NCBI GenBank assembly: GCA_002813285.1
Contig: PHTZ01000001.1
Coordinates: 2,789,501 to 2,853,500, forward strand
DNA from: Flavobacteriaceae bacterium MAR_2009_75
Lineage (GTDB): Bacteria > Bacteroidota > Bacteroidia > Flavobacteriales > Flavobacteriaceae
Direction: 5' to 3'
DNA: 64,000 nt
Positions 35,954 to 45,441 of this stretch are shown here, piece after piece; within the stretch, counting starts at the first letter, position 1; each line of letters starts with the position of its first letter. The notes under the pieces were generated by a model that did not search any database, was not told the origin of the DNA, and saw only the letters and a list, made by a program, of their open reading frames with translations. The position numbers were made by a program, and so were the translations under genes.

Positions 35954-36973
35954 TTACGAAGAAAGTTCTAAGATTTTAGCCCATACTTCATTGCTTACCG
36001 GCATTCCTTCTTTTTCGTTCTTGGCTCGAGTTTCTAAGGTTCGTTCACCTGGATAGTAGATTTTGTCGCCTTTGTTAATAGGTTCTACATCGTGGGTGAA
36101 ATCGATTATTTCTTGCAGTAACCTTTCTTGAAGGTCTTTATCGTGAAATAAATCTTGAGAGATGCAAAGATAGACCTGTGAAATACCCACTTCGCAATCT
36201 TTTCCTGAAATTTTAGAAGTAGAATTTCCGGCGGATAATAAGGTGGCCAACATATCTAATATCATCGAAAGTGCTGAGCCTTTCCAATAACCTATAGGTA
36301 AACCTCTCTCTTTGTTCAATATTTTTTCAGGGTCGTTGGAAAGTTTATCGTCATCATCCCATCCGCCCGGGAATGGTAACTTTTGGCCCTTCAAGCGATA
36401 ATCATGAATTTTTCCGAAAGCGAACTGTGAAATGGCCATATCAAGAACCACATGACCTTCTTCTCTGGGGATGGAAACAATCAAAGGGTTATTGCCCAGT
36501 CGACTTTCTTTACCGCCCCATGGTGGCATATTGGGTTGGGTGTTCGTAAATAATATGGATATGCAATTGTTATCGGCAGCCATTCTTCCGTAGGTGCCGC
36601 CACGCATCCAATGATTTGTATTTCTTAGGGCCACAAGGCCCATGCCATTGATTTTTGCCAATTCTATCGCCCTGTTGGTGCATTTGTGAGCGTTGATAAT
36701 GCCGGGGCCGAATTTACCGTCCCAACGTTCTATACTACCAAAGGCTTCTGCCTTTTCAGCTTCCGCATTAACATCAACATAGCCCTTTTCAACATAGGTG
36801 ATGAAAAGAGGAACCCGGTTGATACCATGGGAGTTTACACCATCTAAGGTACTTTCGGTATATATTCTGGCCATTAAATCGGCCTTAGAATCTGTGAAAC
36901 CGTATTTGCGAAATAATTTTTGCAACACCTGTTGCATTTGTTCGAAAGAAATCTGTGTTAGGTTTGAAGCCAT
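35954..36973 (-). CDS. Ldh family (malate/L-lactate/ureidoglycolate) dehydrogenase
   Basis: The 339-residue protein is of the NAD(P)-dependent Ldh2/YlbC-type family and not the classical Rossmann LDH. Recognisable segments are TLDGVNSHGINRVP near residue 50, HWMRGGTYGRMAADN near 120 (the His and Arg region), and GYWKGSALSMILDMLA near 235. It should oxidise or reduce a 2-hydroxyacid in the cytosol. Its place among esterases and an EamA transporter suggests sugar-acid or hydroxyacid catabolism, as an inference. Confidence 0.9.
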   Translation of the reverse strand: MASNLTQISFEQMQQVLQKLFRKYGFTDSKADLMARIYTESTLDGVNSHGINRVPLFITYVEKGYVDVNAEAEKAEAFGSIERWDGKFGPGIINAHKCTNRAIELAKINGMGLVALRNTNHWMRGGTYGRMAADNNCISILFTNTQPNMPPWGGKESRLGNNPLIVSIPREEGHVVLDMAISQFAFGKIHDYRLKGQKLPFPGGWDDDDKLSNDPEKILNKERGLPIGYWKGSALSMILDMLATLLSAGNSTSKISGKDCEVGISQVYLCISQDLFHDKDLQERLLQEIIDFTHDVEPINKGDKIYYPGERTLETRAKNEKEGMPVSNEVWAKILELSS

Positions 36974-37072
36974 TCTTTAGTTTAATTGTAGTTGAGATAA
37001 AGTATTTGATAAACGGTTTGCTCACTCAAATGAAAACAGTGAGAAAACTGGGTTTGCCAAATGTGTAGTAAG

Positions 37073-37921
37073 TTAACCTTTTTTTGTGTTTGCCCGGGTA
37101 ATGAGAAAACTACTTATTAAAATTAGGGTGCCACCGATCAAGGTATTTATATTCAAGGTTTCGTGTAGCACGAAATACCCCAAGGTGATGGCACTGACGA
37201 TTTCTATATACATAAGGCCTGAGGCTGTTGAGGCCGGTAGAAATTTGAGCCCATAAAAGAACAGTTTGAAAATCACGATGCCGACCCAAACCCCATAGAA
37301 CAAACCTATGCCTATTTGATCCCATTGTACTTCTGGAAGAAAGAACATAAAGGGCAGAAAGAAAACAGAACTTATAAGGTTTTGATAGACGATAAGCTGC
37401 TCCGAAGTATAATTTTCCGATTCCGATTTGAACATTACCACGGTGATGGCGTAGCCAATAGCACATAAAACCGCGGATACCATGCCTATAAGGTCGTCGT
37501 TGCCAAAGCTGAAAGACTTATTCGTATAGGTAATGACCATTCCGGTAAATGCCAACAGAAGTAAGAGGATCTGTTGTTTGTTGAGGGGTTTGCGATAATA
37601 CCTCGTTTCAATAAGAAATACAAAAATAGGCCACGTGTAAGCCAATACTATTGCATTACCAATAGATGTATAAATGAAAGCCAGTAGATAAAAATAAAGG
37701 CGTACTACGTTCACGGCAGAGGCCAATAGCATTTTTTTGTAATTGCCCGTAAATAACGGTCTTGATTTGCTGAACAATACCGGGGAAAGAATCAATACAG
37801 GAATCATCGTACGAAAAAAACCGATGGCACCTGCCGATAGCGAATTCATGTGTTTAATGAGAACCCCGTTGCTGCCAGCAATTATGGCACAAAGAATAAT
37901 GGCGTAGAGAGCCTTTTTCAA
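37073..37921 (-). CDS. DMT/EamA-family transporter
   Basis: The 282-residue membrane protein has about ten transmembrane segments in two EamA repeats, with the GNAIVLAYTWPIFVFLIE segment typical of the family. It exports or imports small metabolites. The only start candidate near the stop of the esterase gene is a TTG at 37921, directly before the first membrane helix (LKKALYAIILCAI) and one base after the upstream stop codon, so translation is probably coupled. Substrate is unknown. Confidence 0.87.
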   Translation of the reverse strand: MKKALYAIILCAIIAGSNGVLIKHMNSLSAGAIGFFRTMIPVLILSPVLFSKSRPLFTGNYKKMLLASAVNVVRLYFYLLAFIYTSIGNAIVLAYTWPIFVFLIETRYYRKPLNKQQILLLLLAFTGMVITYTNKSFSFGNDDLIGMVSAVLCAIGYAITVVMFKSESENYTSEQLIVYQNLISSVFFLPFMFFLPEVQWDQIGIGLFYGVWVGIVIFKLFFYGLKFLPASTASGLMYIEIVSAITLGYFVLHETLNINTLIGGTLILISSFLITRANTKKG

Positions 37922-37922
37922 A

Positions 37923-39209
37923 TTAGTTTTTTAATTTGGAGTACAGCCATTCATTTCGCAATTTACGTTGCTCGGGAAACGTCCAATGCTGGGTTTCTTG
38001 AAAAAGATGAAGTTCTTTTTTGCCGGGAATTGTATTGTAGGCGGCAAAGGTAGAGGCCGGTGAACAGACATTATCATTATAGCCCCAACTGTACCAACCT
38101 TCAGCCTTAACAAAGCGTGCAAAATTGGCTACGTCGTAGTATTTTGAAGCTTCAATTTTTTCCGGCTTATTGGTAAATTCATCTACAAATATTTGTGGCC
38201 AGCCACCTGCTCGACCGTGAAGAAAACCCGTCATGTCGGAAAGCGCGGGGTAAAAGGCGGCCAAATAATCGATTCGGTCGTCAAGGCCAGCGGTAACTAT
38301 CGAAAGCGCGCCACCTTGGCTGCCGCCGGTAACGCCGATATCCTCTCCATTGAATTTATCAAGACTTTCGATAAAATCAACGGAACGAATGCACCCTAAA
38401 TAAACCCGACGGAAATACATCTGATCTTTATCATCTAAGTTAAAGGTTTGGTAGCCGTTTAATGCTCCTGCCCTTAAATCTCTATATACCCCTTCGTCTA
38501 GATTTACCGGTATACCGTGAATGCCAATGGTGAACGAAACAAAACCTTCGGCGGCTTCACTTACCTCACCGTAATAGGGGCGGACACCTGCCCCTGGAAC
38601 ATGTAAAATCGCAGGGTATTTGCCTGCTTTCTTTGGCATGGTAAGAATGCCATAAATTTTGCCTTGAATATTATTGATGCTCACATGGTATACATCGACC
38701 TTGTCGGTACAGCGTTCGGGCATCAATGTCAGTACCGGTTCTATTGGTATTTGAGATAATTCATCTTTGCCCTGTTTCCAAAAATTTTCAAAGTCTTTGG
38801 GTAGTGTGGTGGTGGGTTTGATTCTATCGGGTTCAAAACCAACTGTGGTATATGAACTATACTCCTTACCATCTACGGTAACAGTTGCCGTACAACGAAG
38901 AAAGCCCGGGTGGTTGAACTTTTTTGCTTTTATCGTGTTTTTCGTCGTCGTCAAGGTGCCTTCTTCCCAAAGGGGTAGTTCACGATACCCAAAATCTGGC
39001 CCGATGGCATATTTTATATCGACATTTTTTAGAGGAACCTTGTTTTTGAGCACCATTATGGTAAACTCTGCTTGTTCACCCAGATTATACGTCCAATCCG
39101 ATTCATCAGGGCTTATAATTACTTCAACTAATTGTTTGCTAGGTTGAGCGGAAAGATTGAAACAGGAGAGTAAAATAAAAAATAAGAAAGCGTAGCATTT
39201 GATTTTCAT
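37923..39209 (-). CDS. Secreted acetylxylan esterase-family (AXE1) hydrolase
   Basis: The 428-residue protein has a signal peptide (1-21, ending NLSAQ), an N-terminal beta domain (30-130) and an AXE1-type alpha/beta hydrolase domain with the nucleophile in GGSQGG (Ser297), a following DDRIDYLAAFYPALSD, and the C-terminal TQHWTFPEQ with the likely catalytic His. Such enzymes remove acetyl groups from polysaccharides or oligosaccharides. It is the gene before the EamA transporter, separated by one base. Polysaccharide context genes (glycoside hydrolases) are not visible here. Confidence 0.88.
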   Translation of the reverse strand: MKIKCYAFLFFILLSCFNLSAQPSKQLVEVIISPDESDWTYNLGEQAEFTIMVLKNKVPLKNVDIKYAIGPDFGYRELPLWEEGTLTTTKNTIKAKKFNHPGFLRCTATVTVDGKEYSSYTTVGFEPDRIKPTTTLPKDFENFWKQGKDELSQIPIEPVLTLMPERCTDKVDVYHVSINNIQGKIYGILTMPKKAGKYPAILHVPGAGVRPYYGEVSEAAEGFVSFTIGIHGIPVNLDEGVYRDLRAGALNGYQTFNLDDKDQMYFRRVYLGCIRSVDFIESLDKFNGEDIGVTGGSQGGALSIVTAGLDDRIDYLAAFYPALSDMTGFLHGRAGGWPQIFVDEFTNKPEKIEASKYYDVANFARFVKAEGWYSWGYNDNVCSPASTFAAYNTIPGKKELHLFQETQHWTFPEQRKLRNEWLYSKLKN

Positions 39210-39277
39210 CGGTCAGGTTGGTTTGGTTCAAAAAAAAATGTACGACTAAGATACGAATTGAGAAGCAGTTAACGATA

Positions 39278-39727
39278 CTAGTTTTGCCCTCTAGGTAGCA
39301 TATTTCTGATGGCACTTATTTTCCAAGCGGTTTGCTCTTTGATAGCTATGAAGGTGCTCCACATTTTTCTTACGGAGCCATCGCTATCCTTTATTTCATA
39401 GCGGGCATCGATAATTGCGGTTTTATCACTTAGAAATCGGGTATGTTCCACCGTTAAGACTCTATCTCCGGGGTTTGTCACAGAGCTTTTCAGCATGCCT
39501 TCTTTAGCGATTTTATAACCGCGTCGCCATTCACCGGTAGATACCAATTGGTCGATATCCTCTGTTAGAACGTTACTCAATAAGATGGTGTCTTTTGCTT
39601 CGCGCGCCTGGGCATATTGATCGATCAGAATGTAAAGTGGTTTTTCTTTGTTAGTGAGAGTATCTTGGGCATAAGTATAGGCAGCCGTGAGCAGTAGAAT
39701 TAGTGATTTGAAAAGAACTGATTTCAT
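39278..39727 (-). CDS. Secreted NTF2-like (SnoaL/DUF4440) protein
   Basis: The 149-residue protein has a signal peptide (1-20, ending YTYAQ) and an NTF2-like cone fold. LIDQYAQAREAKDTILLSNVLTED opens the domain and DKTAIIDARYEIKDSDGSVRKMWSTFIA is typical of the DUF4440 core. The function of exported members is unknown; many bind a small hydrophobic ligand. It is 42 bases downstream of the second TerB-like gene on the same strand and could share its transcript. Confidence 0.8.
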   Translation of the reverse strand: MKSVLFKSLILLLTAAYTYAQDTLTNKEKPLYILIDQYAQAREAKDTILLSNVLTEDIDQLVSTGEWRRGYKIAKEGMLKSSVTNPGDRVLTVEHTRFLSDKTAIIDARYEIKDSDGSVRKMWSTFIAIKEQTAWKISAIRNMLPRGQN

Positions 39728-39769
39728 AATTAAATTGTACTGTTCAAAAAGATAGGGTTCTTGGTACCG

Positions 39770-40114
39770 TTACCTGCCTATTCCAATATTCTTAAATGTT
39801 TGAATAATCAAACGAACTTCCTTTTTGTGAACATGAAAATCTGCTATAGCTATCTCATGCAGCGTTCTGGCCAAAGAATTTTTCTTTGATGTCGACATAT
39901 TTCGTAAGGTCGATTCAGCTTCTTGAATGGTGGTTTTTTGAGCTTCCTTGACGATAATACCGTTAATGGCTAATTTTTCATTAAGATTATGCAAAGTCTT
40001 TATTTCGTTGGGGTGAACTAGGCCATCTGCTAAAATAACCTCATAACATAAGCCGATTATGGCTTTTTTTTCATTCTCTTCAAAGTGTACTTTATTACAT
40101 TCTGTAGTTTTCAT
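39770..40114 (-). CDS. TerB-like (tellurite resistance family) protein, copy 1
   Basis: The 114-residue all-helical protein has the TerB pattern AIIGLCYEVILADGLVHPNEIKTLHNL, with the acidic ADGxVxxxE metal-binding loop, and a second helical part near IAIADFHVHKKEVRLI. It is a paralogue of the next gene upstream (12 bases apart) and of the protein at 53354-53776. TerB-like domains bind divalent metal and often sit in stress or membrane complexes; tellurite resistance is not implied. Confidence 0.72.
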   Translation of the reverse strand: MKTTECNKVHFEENEKKAIIGLCYEVILADGLVHPNEIKTLHNLNEKLAINGIIVKEAQKTTIQEAESTLRNMSTSKKNSLARTLHEIAIADFHVHKKEVRLIIQTFKNIGIGR

Positions 40115-40125
40115 GCTCTTGATAG

Positions 40126-40461
40126 TCAGTTGCTACTGTTCATCGACCTGAAAATATAGGTCATTAAATCGATTTCCGAAGTGTGCTTAAATCCATCGGA
40201 AATAGCCGTCATTTCTAGAATTGATTCCAAATTAACTTTCTTCTCTTGCGACATTTTTTTTAGAATCAAAATAGCTTGTTCGCTATCTATATTTCTTGCC
40301 TGCATAATAAAATTACTGTCGAAATCGATATGCTGCATGAGCTGGGTCAAAGCATTAATTTCCCCTTCATGAACGTGACCGTCGGCAAGAATAACGGCAT
40401 TCACAGCATGTACCATAGCCAGTTTTTCGGCCAAGGTAAAAGCTGCCGTTTGAGTTTGCAT
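40126..40461 (-). CDS. TerB-like (tellurite resistance family) protein, copy 2
   Basis: The 111-residue protein repeats the TerB-like pattern of its neighbour: KLAMVHAVNAVILADGHVHEGEINALTQL with the same ADGHVHEGE acidic loop, and a C-terminal helix ending HTSEIDLMTYIFRS. The two small genes are 12 bases apart and lie downstream of mfd by 86 bases on the same strand. The pair probably arose by duplication. No enzymatic function can be read. Confidence 0.74.
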   Translation of the reverse strand: MQTQTAAFTLAEKLAMVHAVNAVILADGHVHEGEINALTQLMQHIDFDSNFIMQARNIDSEQAILILKKMSQEKKVNLESILEMTAISDGFKHTSEIDLMTYIFRSMNSSN

Positions 40462-40547
40462 AATATGTTAATGGTTTGTGTTAGTGGGGGTAAGATAGCA
40501 AATTCTGCGAAAGTGTGGCCTATTCTTAATATGTAAAATGAAGTGAG

Positions 40548-43500
40548 TTACTGAGCGATTTTCTCGGTCGTTGCAAATTGCTCAAAAGGGTTCAATGCCT
40601 TTAGCGCCTTTTCAATTGATGAAATATTATCGAACACCAATAACAAGCGTAAACCATTACGAGTTTGTTTTTCCTTCATTTTACAATGCTGCGGATGGCT
40701 CTGAACAAATTGAAGCACTTTGGTGAAAATTGAGCTTTGGTAGAATTCAGATTGCTGATCGGCAATGAAGTAGCCCACCAGTTTTCCCTTTTTCATTATA
40801 ATACGCTCTAAACCAATTTGGGTGGCGATCCATTTGATTCGAACTGAATTCAGTAAATCTTCCGCTTCTGAAGGTAGTTCGCCAAAACGGTCGATTAGTT
40901 CGGTCTCATACTTTTTAAGTCCTTCTTCGTCTTTAACCTGATTGAGTTCTGTGTAGAGATTGAGACGTTCGGTAATGTTGTTGATATAATCATCAGGAAA
41001 TAATAACTCGAAATCGGTATCGATTTGCGTTTCCTTTACGAAGACCTTTTCATGATGACCTTCAACTTCTTCATAAAGGTCTTTAAATTCGTTTTCTTTA
41101 AGTTCGTCAATGGCCTCGGCCAGAATTTTCTGGTAGGTTTCAAAACCGATTTCGTTGATGAATCCACTTTGTTCGCCCCCTAGTAGGTCACCCGCGCCGC
41201 GAATCTCTAAATCTTTCATGGCAATATTAAAACCGCTGCCCAATTCTGTAAACTGTTCTAGGGCTTCGATCCGTTTTCTTGCATCTGGTGTCATCACCTC
41301 GTATGGTGGAGTAATAAAAAAGCAAAAAGCCTTCTTATTGCTTCGACCTACACGACCACGCATTTGATGCAGGTCGCTCAGGCCAAAATTGTTGGCGTTG
41401 TTTATAAAAATGGTATTTGCATTGGTAACGTCAAGTCCGCTTTCAACTATCGTTGTCGAAACCAAGACATCGAACTCCCCGTTCATAAAGCCTAGCATGA
41501 GGGCTTCAAGTTTTTTACCGTCCATTTGCCCATGCCCTATACCTACTTTTGCGTCGGGTACTAAGCGCTGGATCATACCGGCTACTTCTTTAATATTCTC
41601 AATTCGATTATGAATAAAGAATACTTGCCCGCCACGTTCAATTTCATAACTGATGGCATCGCGCATAATTTCTTCATTGAATCGAATGACCCTACTTTCT
41701 ATAGGGTAGCGGTTGGGTGGTGCCGTATTGATAACCGACAAGTCTCTGGCCGCCATAAGGCTAAATTGTAGGGTGCGCGGTATAGGTGTCGCCGTAAGTG
41801 TGAGCACGTCGACATTTTCTTTTATAGACTTCAATTTGTCTTTAACGGCAACCCCGAATTTTTGTTCTTCATCAACAATCAACAAGCCGAGGTCTTTGAA
41901 TTGAACATTTTTGTTCACTAATTGATGTGTGCCAATGATGATATCAACTTTGCCCGAAACCAAATTTTCAAGGGTTTCCCTTCGTTCTTTAGCCGTTCTG
42001 AACCTGTTTAGATAATCTACGGTAACCGGCATCTCCTTAAGACGCTCCGAAAAAGTTCGGTGGTGTTGAAAGGCTAGAATAGTGGTGGGCACAAGTACCG
42101 CCACCTGTTTGCCATTATCAACCGCTTTAAAGGCCGCACGAATGGCTACCTCGGTCTTGCCAAAGCCCACATCGCCACAGATAAGCCTATCCATGGGTCG
42201 TTCACTTTCCATGTCTCTTTTTACATCTTCTGTCGCCTTACCTTGATCGGGCGTATCTTCATAAATAAACGAAGCTTCAAGTTCGTTTTGAAGGTAACTG
42301 TCGGGGTCGTATTGAAAACCTTTTTCAAGTCTTCTTTTAGCATAAATTTTGATGAGGTCAAAGGCTATTTTCTTGACGCGGGTCTTGGTCTTTTGCTTCA
42401 GCTTTTTCCAAGCGGCAGAGCCTAGTTTGAAGATTTTGGGAGCCGCACCATCTTTTCCGTTGAACTTTGAAATTTTATGTAGCGAATGAATACTGACATA
42501 CAGAATATCGCGCTCACCGTACATTAATTTAATGGCTTCTTGTTTCTTGCCTTCAACATCAATTTTTTGAAGCCCGCCAAACTTGCCGATACCATGGTCG
42601 ATATGGGTAACATAATCACCGATTTCAAGTTTGTTCAGCTCCTTCAGGGTAATGGCTTGCTTTTTGGCATAACCATTTTTTAAATGGAATTTATGATACC
42701 GTTCAAAGATTTGATGATCGGTATAACAAACTATTTTTAGGTCATCGTCGATAAACCCTTGAAATAAAGGAAGTACCTGGGTTTCGTAATGAACCTTGCG
42801 ACTAATATCTTCAAATATGGCATGAAACCGTTTGGCCTGCTGCTCACTGGCACAAAAGATATAATTGGTATAACCTTGTGCCTTAAGATCATTAAGGTTT
42901 TCAATAAGCAGATTGAACTTTTTATTGAAAGAAGGTTGAGGCTTGGTCTGAAATACTATTGTATTCGTTATGCTCTGCTTGACGAATTCTGCGGAAGCAT
43001 CCATAGTAAGCAATCCGAAACCTTCAAGTTGTTTTTTAAAACCCTCGGCATTCATGAAAAGTTCTTCAGGTTCGGCATGCTTTATGTCGCTTGAAAGTTT
43101 GGCGAACGCTTCTCCAGCCTTACTGAATAAATCACTGAGTCGATCAAAAATAAAATCGGCATTCTTGATGAAAATAGTAGTTTCCGGTGCTATATATTTA
43201 AGAAAACCTTCTCTTTTTTCTTCAAGAAATTTATTCGCTACATTGGGTATGATGCTAATTTTTTTCACTTTATCAGTAGAAAGTTGAGTTTCTACATCAA
43301 AAGTTCTGATGCTATCTACCTCATCGCCGAAAAATTCGATTCGGTAAGGTTCATCATGCGAAAACGAAAAGACATCGACTATGCCCCCGCGTACCGAAAA
43401 CTCACCGGGTTCAGTAACGAAATCGACTCTTTTAAATTTATATTCGAACAGTACTTCATTAAGAAAATCTAATGAAAGAGTGTCATCGAGTTTTATTTTA

Positions 43501-43928
43501 AGGGTGTTTTTCTGAAGTTCTTTTCTTGTGACCACTTTCTCGAAAAGAGCATCTGGGTAGGTGACGATTATCGCAGGCTTTTTTCTAGAATTGATACGAT
43601 TGAGTACTTCGGCCCTTAAAAGAACGTTGGCATTGTCGGTTTCTTCTATTTGGTAGGGTCTACGGTAGCTTCCTGGGTAGAATAAAACATCTTCATCACC
43701 AACTAGCTGTTCTAGGTCGTTAAGGTAATAGGCCGCTTCTTCCTTGTCATTAAAAATAAGAAGAAAGGGTCTATTCGACTGCTTGAAGGTTTCGGAAAGT
43801 GTGAACGAAAGCGAAGATCCTGTAAGCCCGTTTATTATGGTCGTTCCTTGATCTTGGGAAATAGCTTCCCCTAGTTTCCGTGTTTTCAGAGACTTCGCGA
43901 ACAGTTGTTGTATAGCAATTTGGGTCAA
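40548..43928 (-). CDS. mfd: Transcription-repair coupling factor
   Basis: Mfd removes stalled RNA polymerase from damaged DNA and recruits UvrA. Domains seen are the UvrB-like N-terminus, the polymerase-interacting region (QEAIKLMYGERDILYVSIHSLHKISKF), the SF2 translocase with Walker A GDVGFGKT, DEEQ in VDEEQKFGV and QMRGRVGR motif VI, and a C-terminal TRCF domain. The frame opens with ATG at 43979, but the -7 element at 43947-43954 lies inside it. TTG at 43928 is therefore preferred (1126 residues); if the promoter call is wrong, the ATG start applies. Confidence 0.94.
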   Translation of the reverse strand: MTQIAIQQLFAKSLKTRKLGEAISQDQGTTIINGLTGSSLSFTLSETFKQSNRPFLLIFNDKEEAAYYLNDLEQLVGDEDVLFYPGSYRRPYQIEETDNANVLLRAEVLNRINSRKKPAIIVTYPDALFEKVVTRKELQKNTLKIKLDDTLSLDFLNEVLFEYKFKRVDFVTEPGEFSVRGGIVDVFSFSHDEPYRIEFFGDEVDSIRTFDVETQLSTDKVKKISIIPNVANKFLEEKREGFLKYIAPETTIFIKNADFIFDRLSDLFSKAGEAFAKLSSDIKHAEPEELFMNAEGFKKQLEGFGLLTMDASAEFVKQSITNTIVFQTKPQPSFNKKFNLLIENLNDLKAQGYTNYIFCASEQQAKRFHAIFEDISRKVHYETQVLPLFQGFIDDDLKIVCYTDHQIFERYHKFHLKNGYAKKQAITLKELNKLEIGDYVTHIDHGIGKFGGLQKIDVEGKKQEAIKLMYGERDILYVSIHSLHKISKFNGKDGAAPKIFKLGSAAWKKLKQKTKTRVKKIAFDLIKIYAKRRLEKGFQYDPDSYLQNELEASFIYEDTPDQGKATEDVKRDMESERPMDRLICGDVGFGKTEVAIRAAFKAVDNGKQVAVLVPTTILAFQHHRTFSERLKEMPVTVDYLNRFRTAKERRETLENLVSGKVDIIIGTHQLVNKNVQFKDLGLLIVDEEQKFGVAVKDKLKSIKENVDVLTLTATPIPRTLQFSLMAARDLSVINTAPPNRYPIESRVIRFNEEIMRDAISYEIERGGQVFFIHNRIENIKEVAGMIQRLVPDAKVGIGHGQMDGKKLEALMLGFMNGEFDVLVSTTIVESGLDVTNANTIFINNANNFGLSDLHQMRGRVGRSNKKAFCFFITPPYEVMTPDARKRIEALEQFTELGSGFNIAMKDLEIRGAGDLLGGEQSGFINEIGFETYQKILAEAIDELKENEFKDLYEEVEGHHEKVFVKETQIDTDFELLFPDDYINNITERLNLYTELNQVKDEEGLKKYETELIDRFGELPSEAEDLLNSVRIKWIATQIGLERIIMKKGKLVGYFIADQQSEFYQSSIFTKVLQFVQSHPQHCKMKEKQTRNGLRLLLVFDNISSIEKALKALNPFEQFATTEKIAQ

Positions 43929-43946
43929 CCGTAAAATTTTGAGTTG

Positions 43947-43954
43947 CAAATATA
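43947..43954 (-). promoter_or_regulatory. -7 promoter element of mfd
   Basis: The minus strand reads TATATTTG, an exact TAnnTTTG match. A start of transcription about 5-8 bases further would fall downstream of the ATG at 43979 and about 12 bases before TTG at 43928. No clear -33 TTG was found. Confidence 0.45.
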
Positions 43955-44090
43955 AGGATAGCTGTTTAACCGATGCCATTCATTTTTAACCAAATTGGGT
44001 TACAAAGTGCCTCGAAAAAGCTGCAACTTGCTCAAAGCAGATGTATATTTAAAAAAGAATAGGCGATGCCTGGTTTTAAGAACGACCGAT

Positions 44091-45440
44091 ATGAAAAACA
44101 AGGAATATGATGTGTTTGTAATAGGCAGCGGAATTGCGGGGCAAACCGTAGCGATGAACAGTTCGAAGGCAGGGCTTAAAGTGGCAATTGCCGACATTCG
44201 TGAATTTGGTGGTGTCTGTGCTAATAGAGGGTGTGATCCGAAGAAAGTGCTTTTGGGCGCCACAGAGGTGTTAGAAGTTGCTCAAAACCTTAAAGGCAAA
44301 GGCATTCGAAAAGAGCTCAAAATTGATTGGGCCGAACTTCAAAAATATAAACAGAATTTCACCAAGGCAGTGCCTGCGTCTACAGAAGAGAAGTTAAGAG
44401 ATGCCGGAATTAAACTTTACCATCAGTCGCCTAAATTTTTAGACAAAGACATTCTTTTCGTTGAAGGTAAGACCGTTAAAGCGAATAAAATAGTGGTTGC
44501 TACAGGTCTTGTGCCGCGAAAATTGGCAGTAAAAGGCAATAAGCACTTCAAAACAAGCGATGATTTTTTAAATCTAAAAAAGCTGCCCAAGAAAATAGTT
44601 TTTATAGGTGCGGGCTATATCGGTATGGAATTCGCGCATATGGCAGCCCGAGCGGGTGTCGATGTGACCATGATCGATGTAGAAAAAAGACCATTAACGG
44701 CTTTTGATCCTGATTTGGTGGAAGAGCTTACGAAATACTCGAAAAAAATCGGCATTGATTTTGTTTTTGGCGCACGGTTGCAATCGGTCAAGAAACTGCG
44801 AAAGAACTTTAAGGTCGCCTATGAAAAAGACGGAAAAAGCAATTCATTAAAGGCACGCATGGTTTTCAATACGGCAGGTAGGGTGCCGGCAATCTCTGAG
44901 TTGGATTTAGAAAAAGGAAGTGTTGAATTTAATGATAATGGCATAGCTGTGAACAGTTACTTGCAGAGTAAAACCAATAAGACTGTATATGCCTGCGGCG
45001 ATGTATCAGATAACGGACTCCCGTTAACACCTCTTTCAGGTCGGGAAGGTTATGTGGTCTCTAAAAACATTATTAATGGAAATCAAAAAAAGCTAAAGAC
45101 TCCGGTTATTCCGTCAGTAGTCTTTACATTGCCCAATTTGGCTTCGGTGGGTTTCAGCGAAGAGGAAGCTAAAAAACGGTACAAGAATATTTTGGTCAAG
45201 GAAGGCAGTGCTAAAAACTGGTTTAATGCCAAACGAATTAATGCCCCGTGTTATCGCTACAAAATAATTTTGAACGAACGTACGGAAGAAATTGTGGGGG
45301 CACATATTTTGAGCCCTGAAGCTGGGGAAACCATAAACATTTTTGCGATGGCCATTAATCAAGGTATGACTGCCGATGAACTACAAGGCACAGTCTTCAC
45401 TTACCCATCTTGGATCAACGACGTGAAAAGTATGGTGTAG
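44091..45440 (+). CDS. NAD(P)/FAD-dependent disulfide-type oxidoreductase (mercuric/glutathione reductase-like)
   Basis: The protein has the FAD motif GSGIAG, the redox-active CxxxxC pair Cys43/Cys48 in GGVCANRGCDPKK, a second Rossmann GAGYIGMEF and the FAD-contact ACGDV. The dimerisation domain ends in FTYPSWINDVKSM, where classical members have a His-Pro-Thr...Glu catalytic pair, so that pair seems absent. Usual substrates therefore may not apply. The frame begins at TTG 43995, but ATG at 44091 starts the FAD domain directly and gives 449 residues. It diverges from mfd. Confidence 0.88.
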   Translation: MKNKEYDVFVIGSGIAGQTVAMNSSKAGLKVAIADIREFGGVCANRGCDPKKVLLGATEVLEVAQNLKGKGIRKELKIDWAELQKYKQNFTKAVPASTEEKLRDAGIKLYHQSPKFLDKDILFVEGKTVKANKIVVATGLVPRKLAVKGNKHFKTSDDFLNLKKLPKKIVFIGAGYIGMEFAHMAARAGVDVTMIDVEKRPLTAFDPDLVEELTKYSKKIGIDFVFGARLQSVKKLRKNFKVAYEKDGKSNSLKARMVFNTAGRVPAISELDLEKGSVEFNDNGIAVNSYLQSKTNKTVYACGDVSDNGLPLTPLSGREGYVVSKNIINGNQKKLKTPVIPSVVFTLPNLASVGFSEEEAKKRYKNILVKEGSAKNWFNAKRINAPCYRYKIILNERTEEIVGAHILSPEAGETINIFAMAINQGMTADELQGTVFTYPSWINDVKSMV

Positions 45441-45441
45441 T

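Noticed and set aside
37021-37043. CTCACT/AGTGAG inverted repeat as terminator of the EamA gene
   Set aside because: The 6-bp stem has no T tract in the right direction, so termination is not supported.
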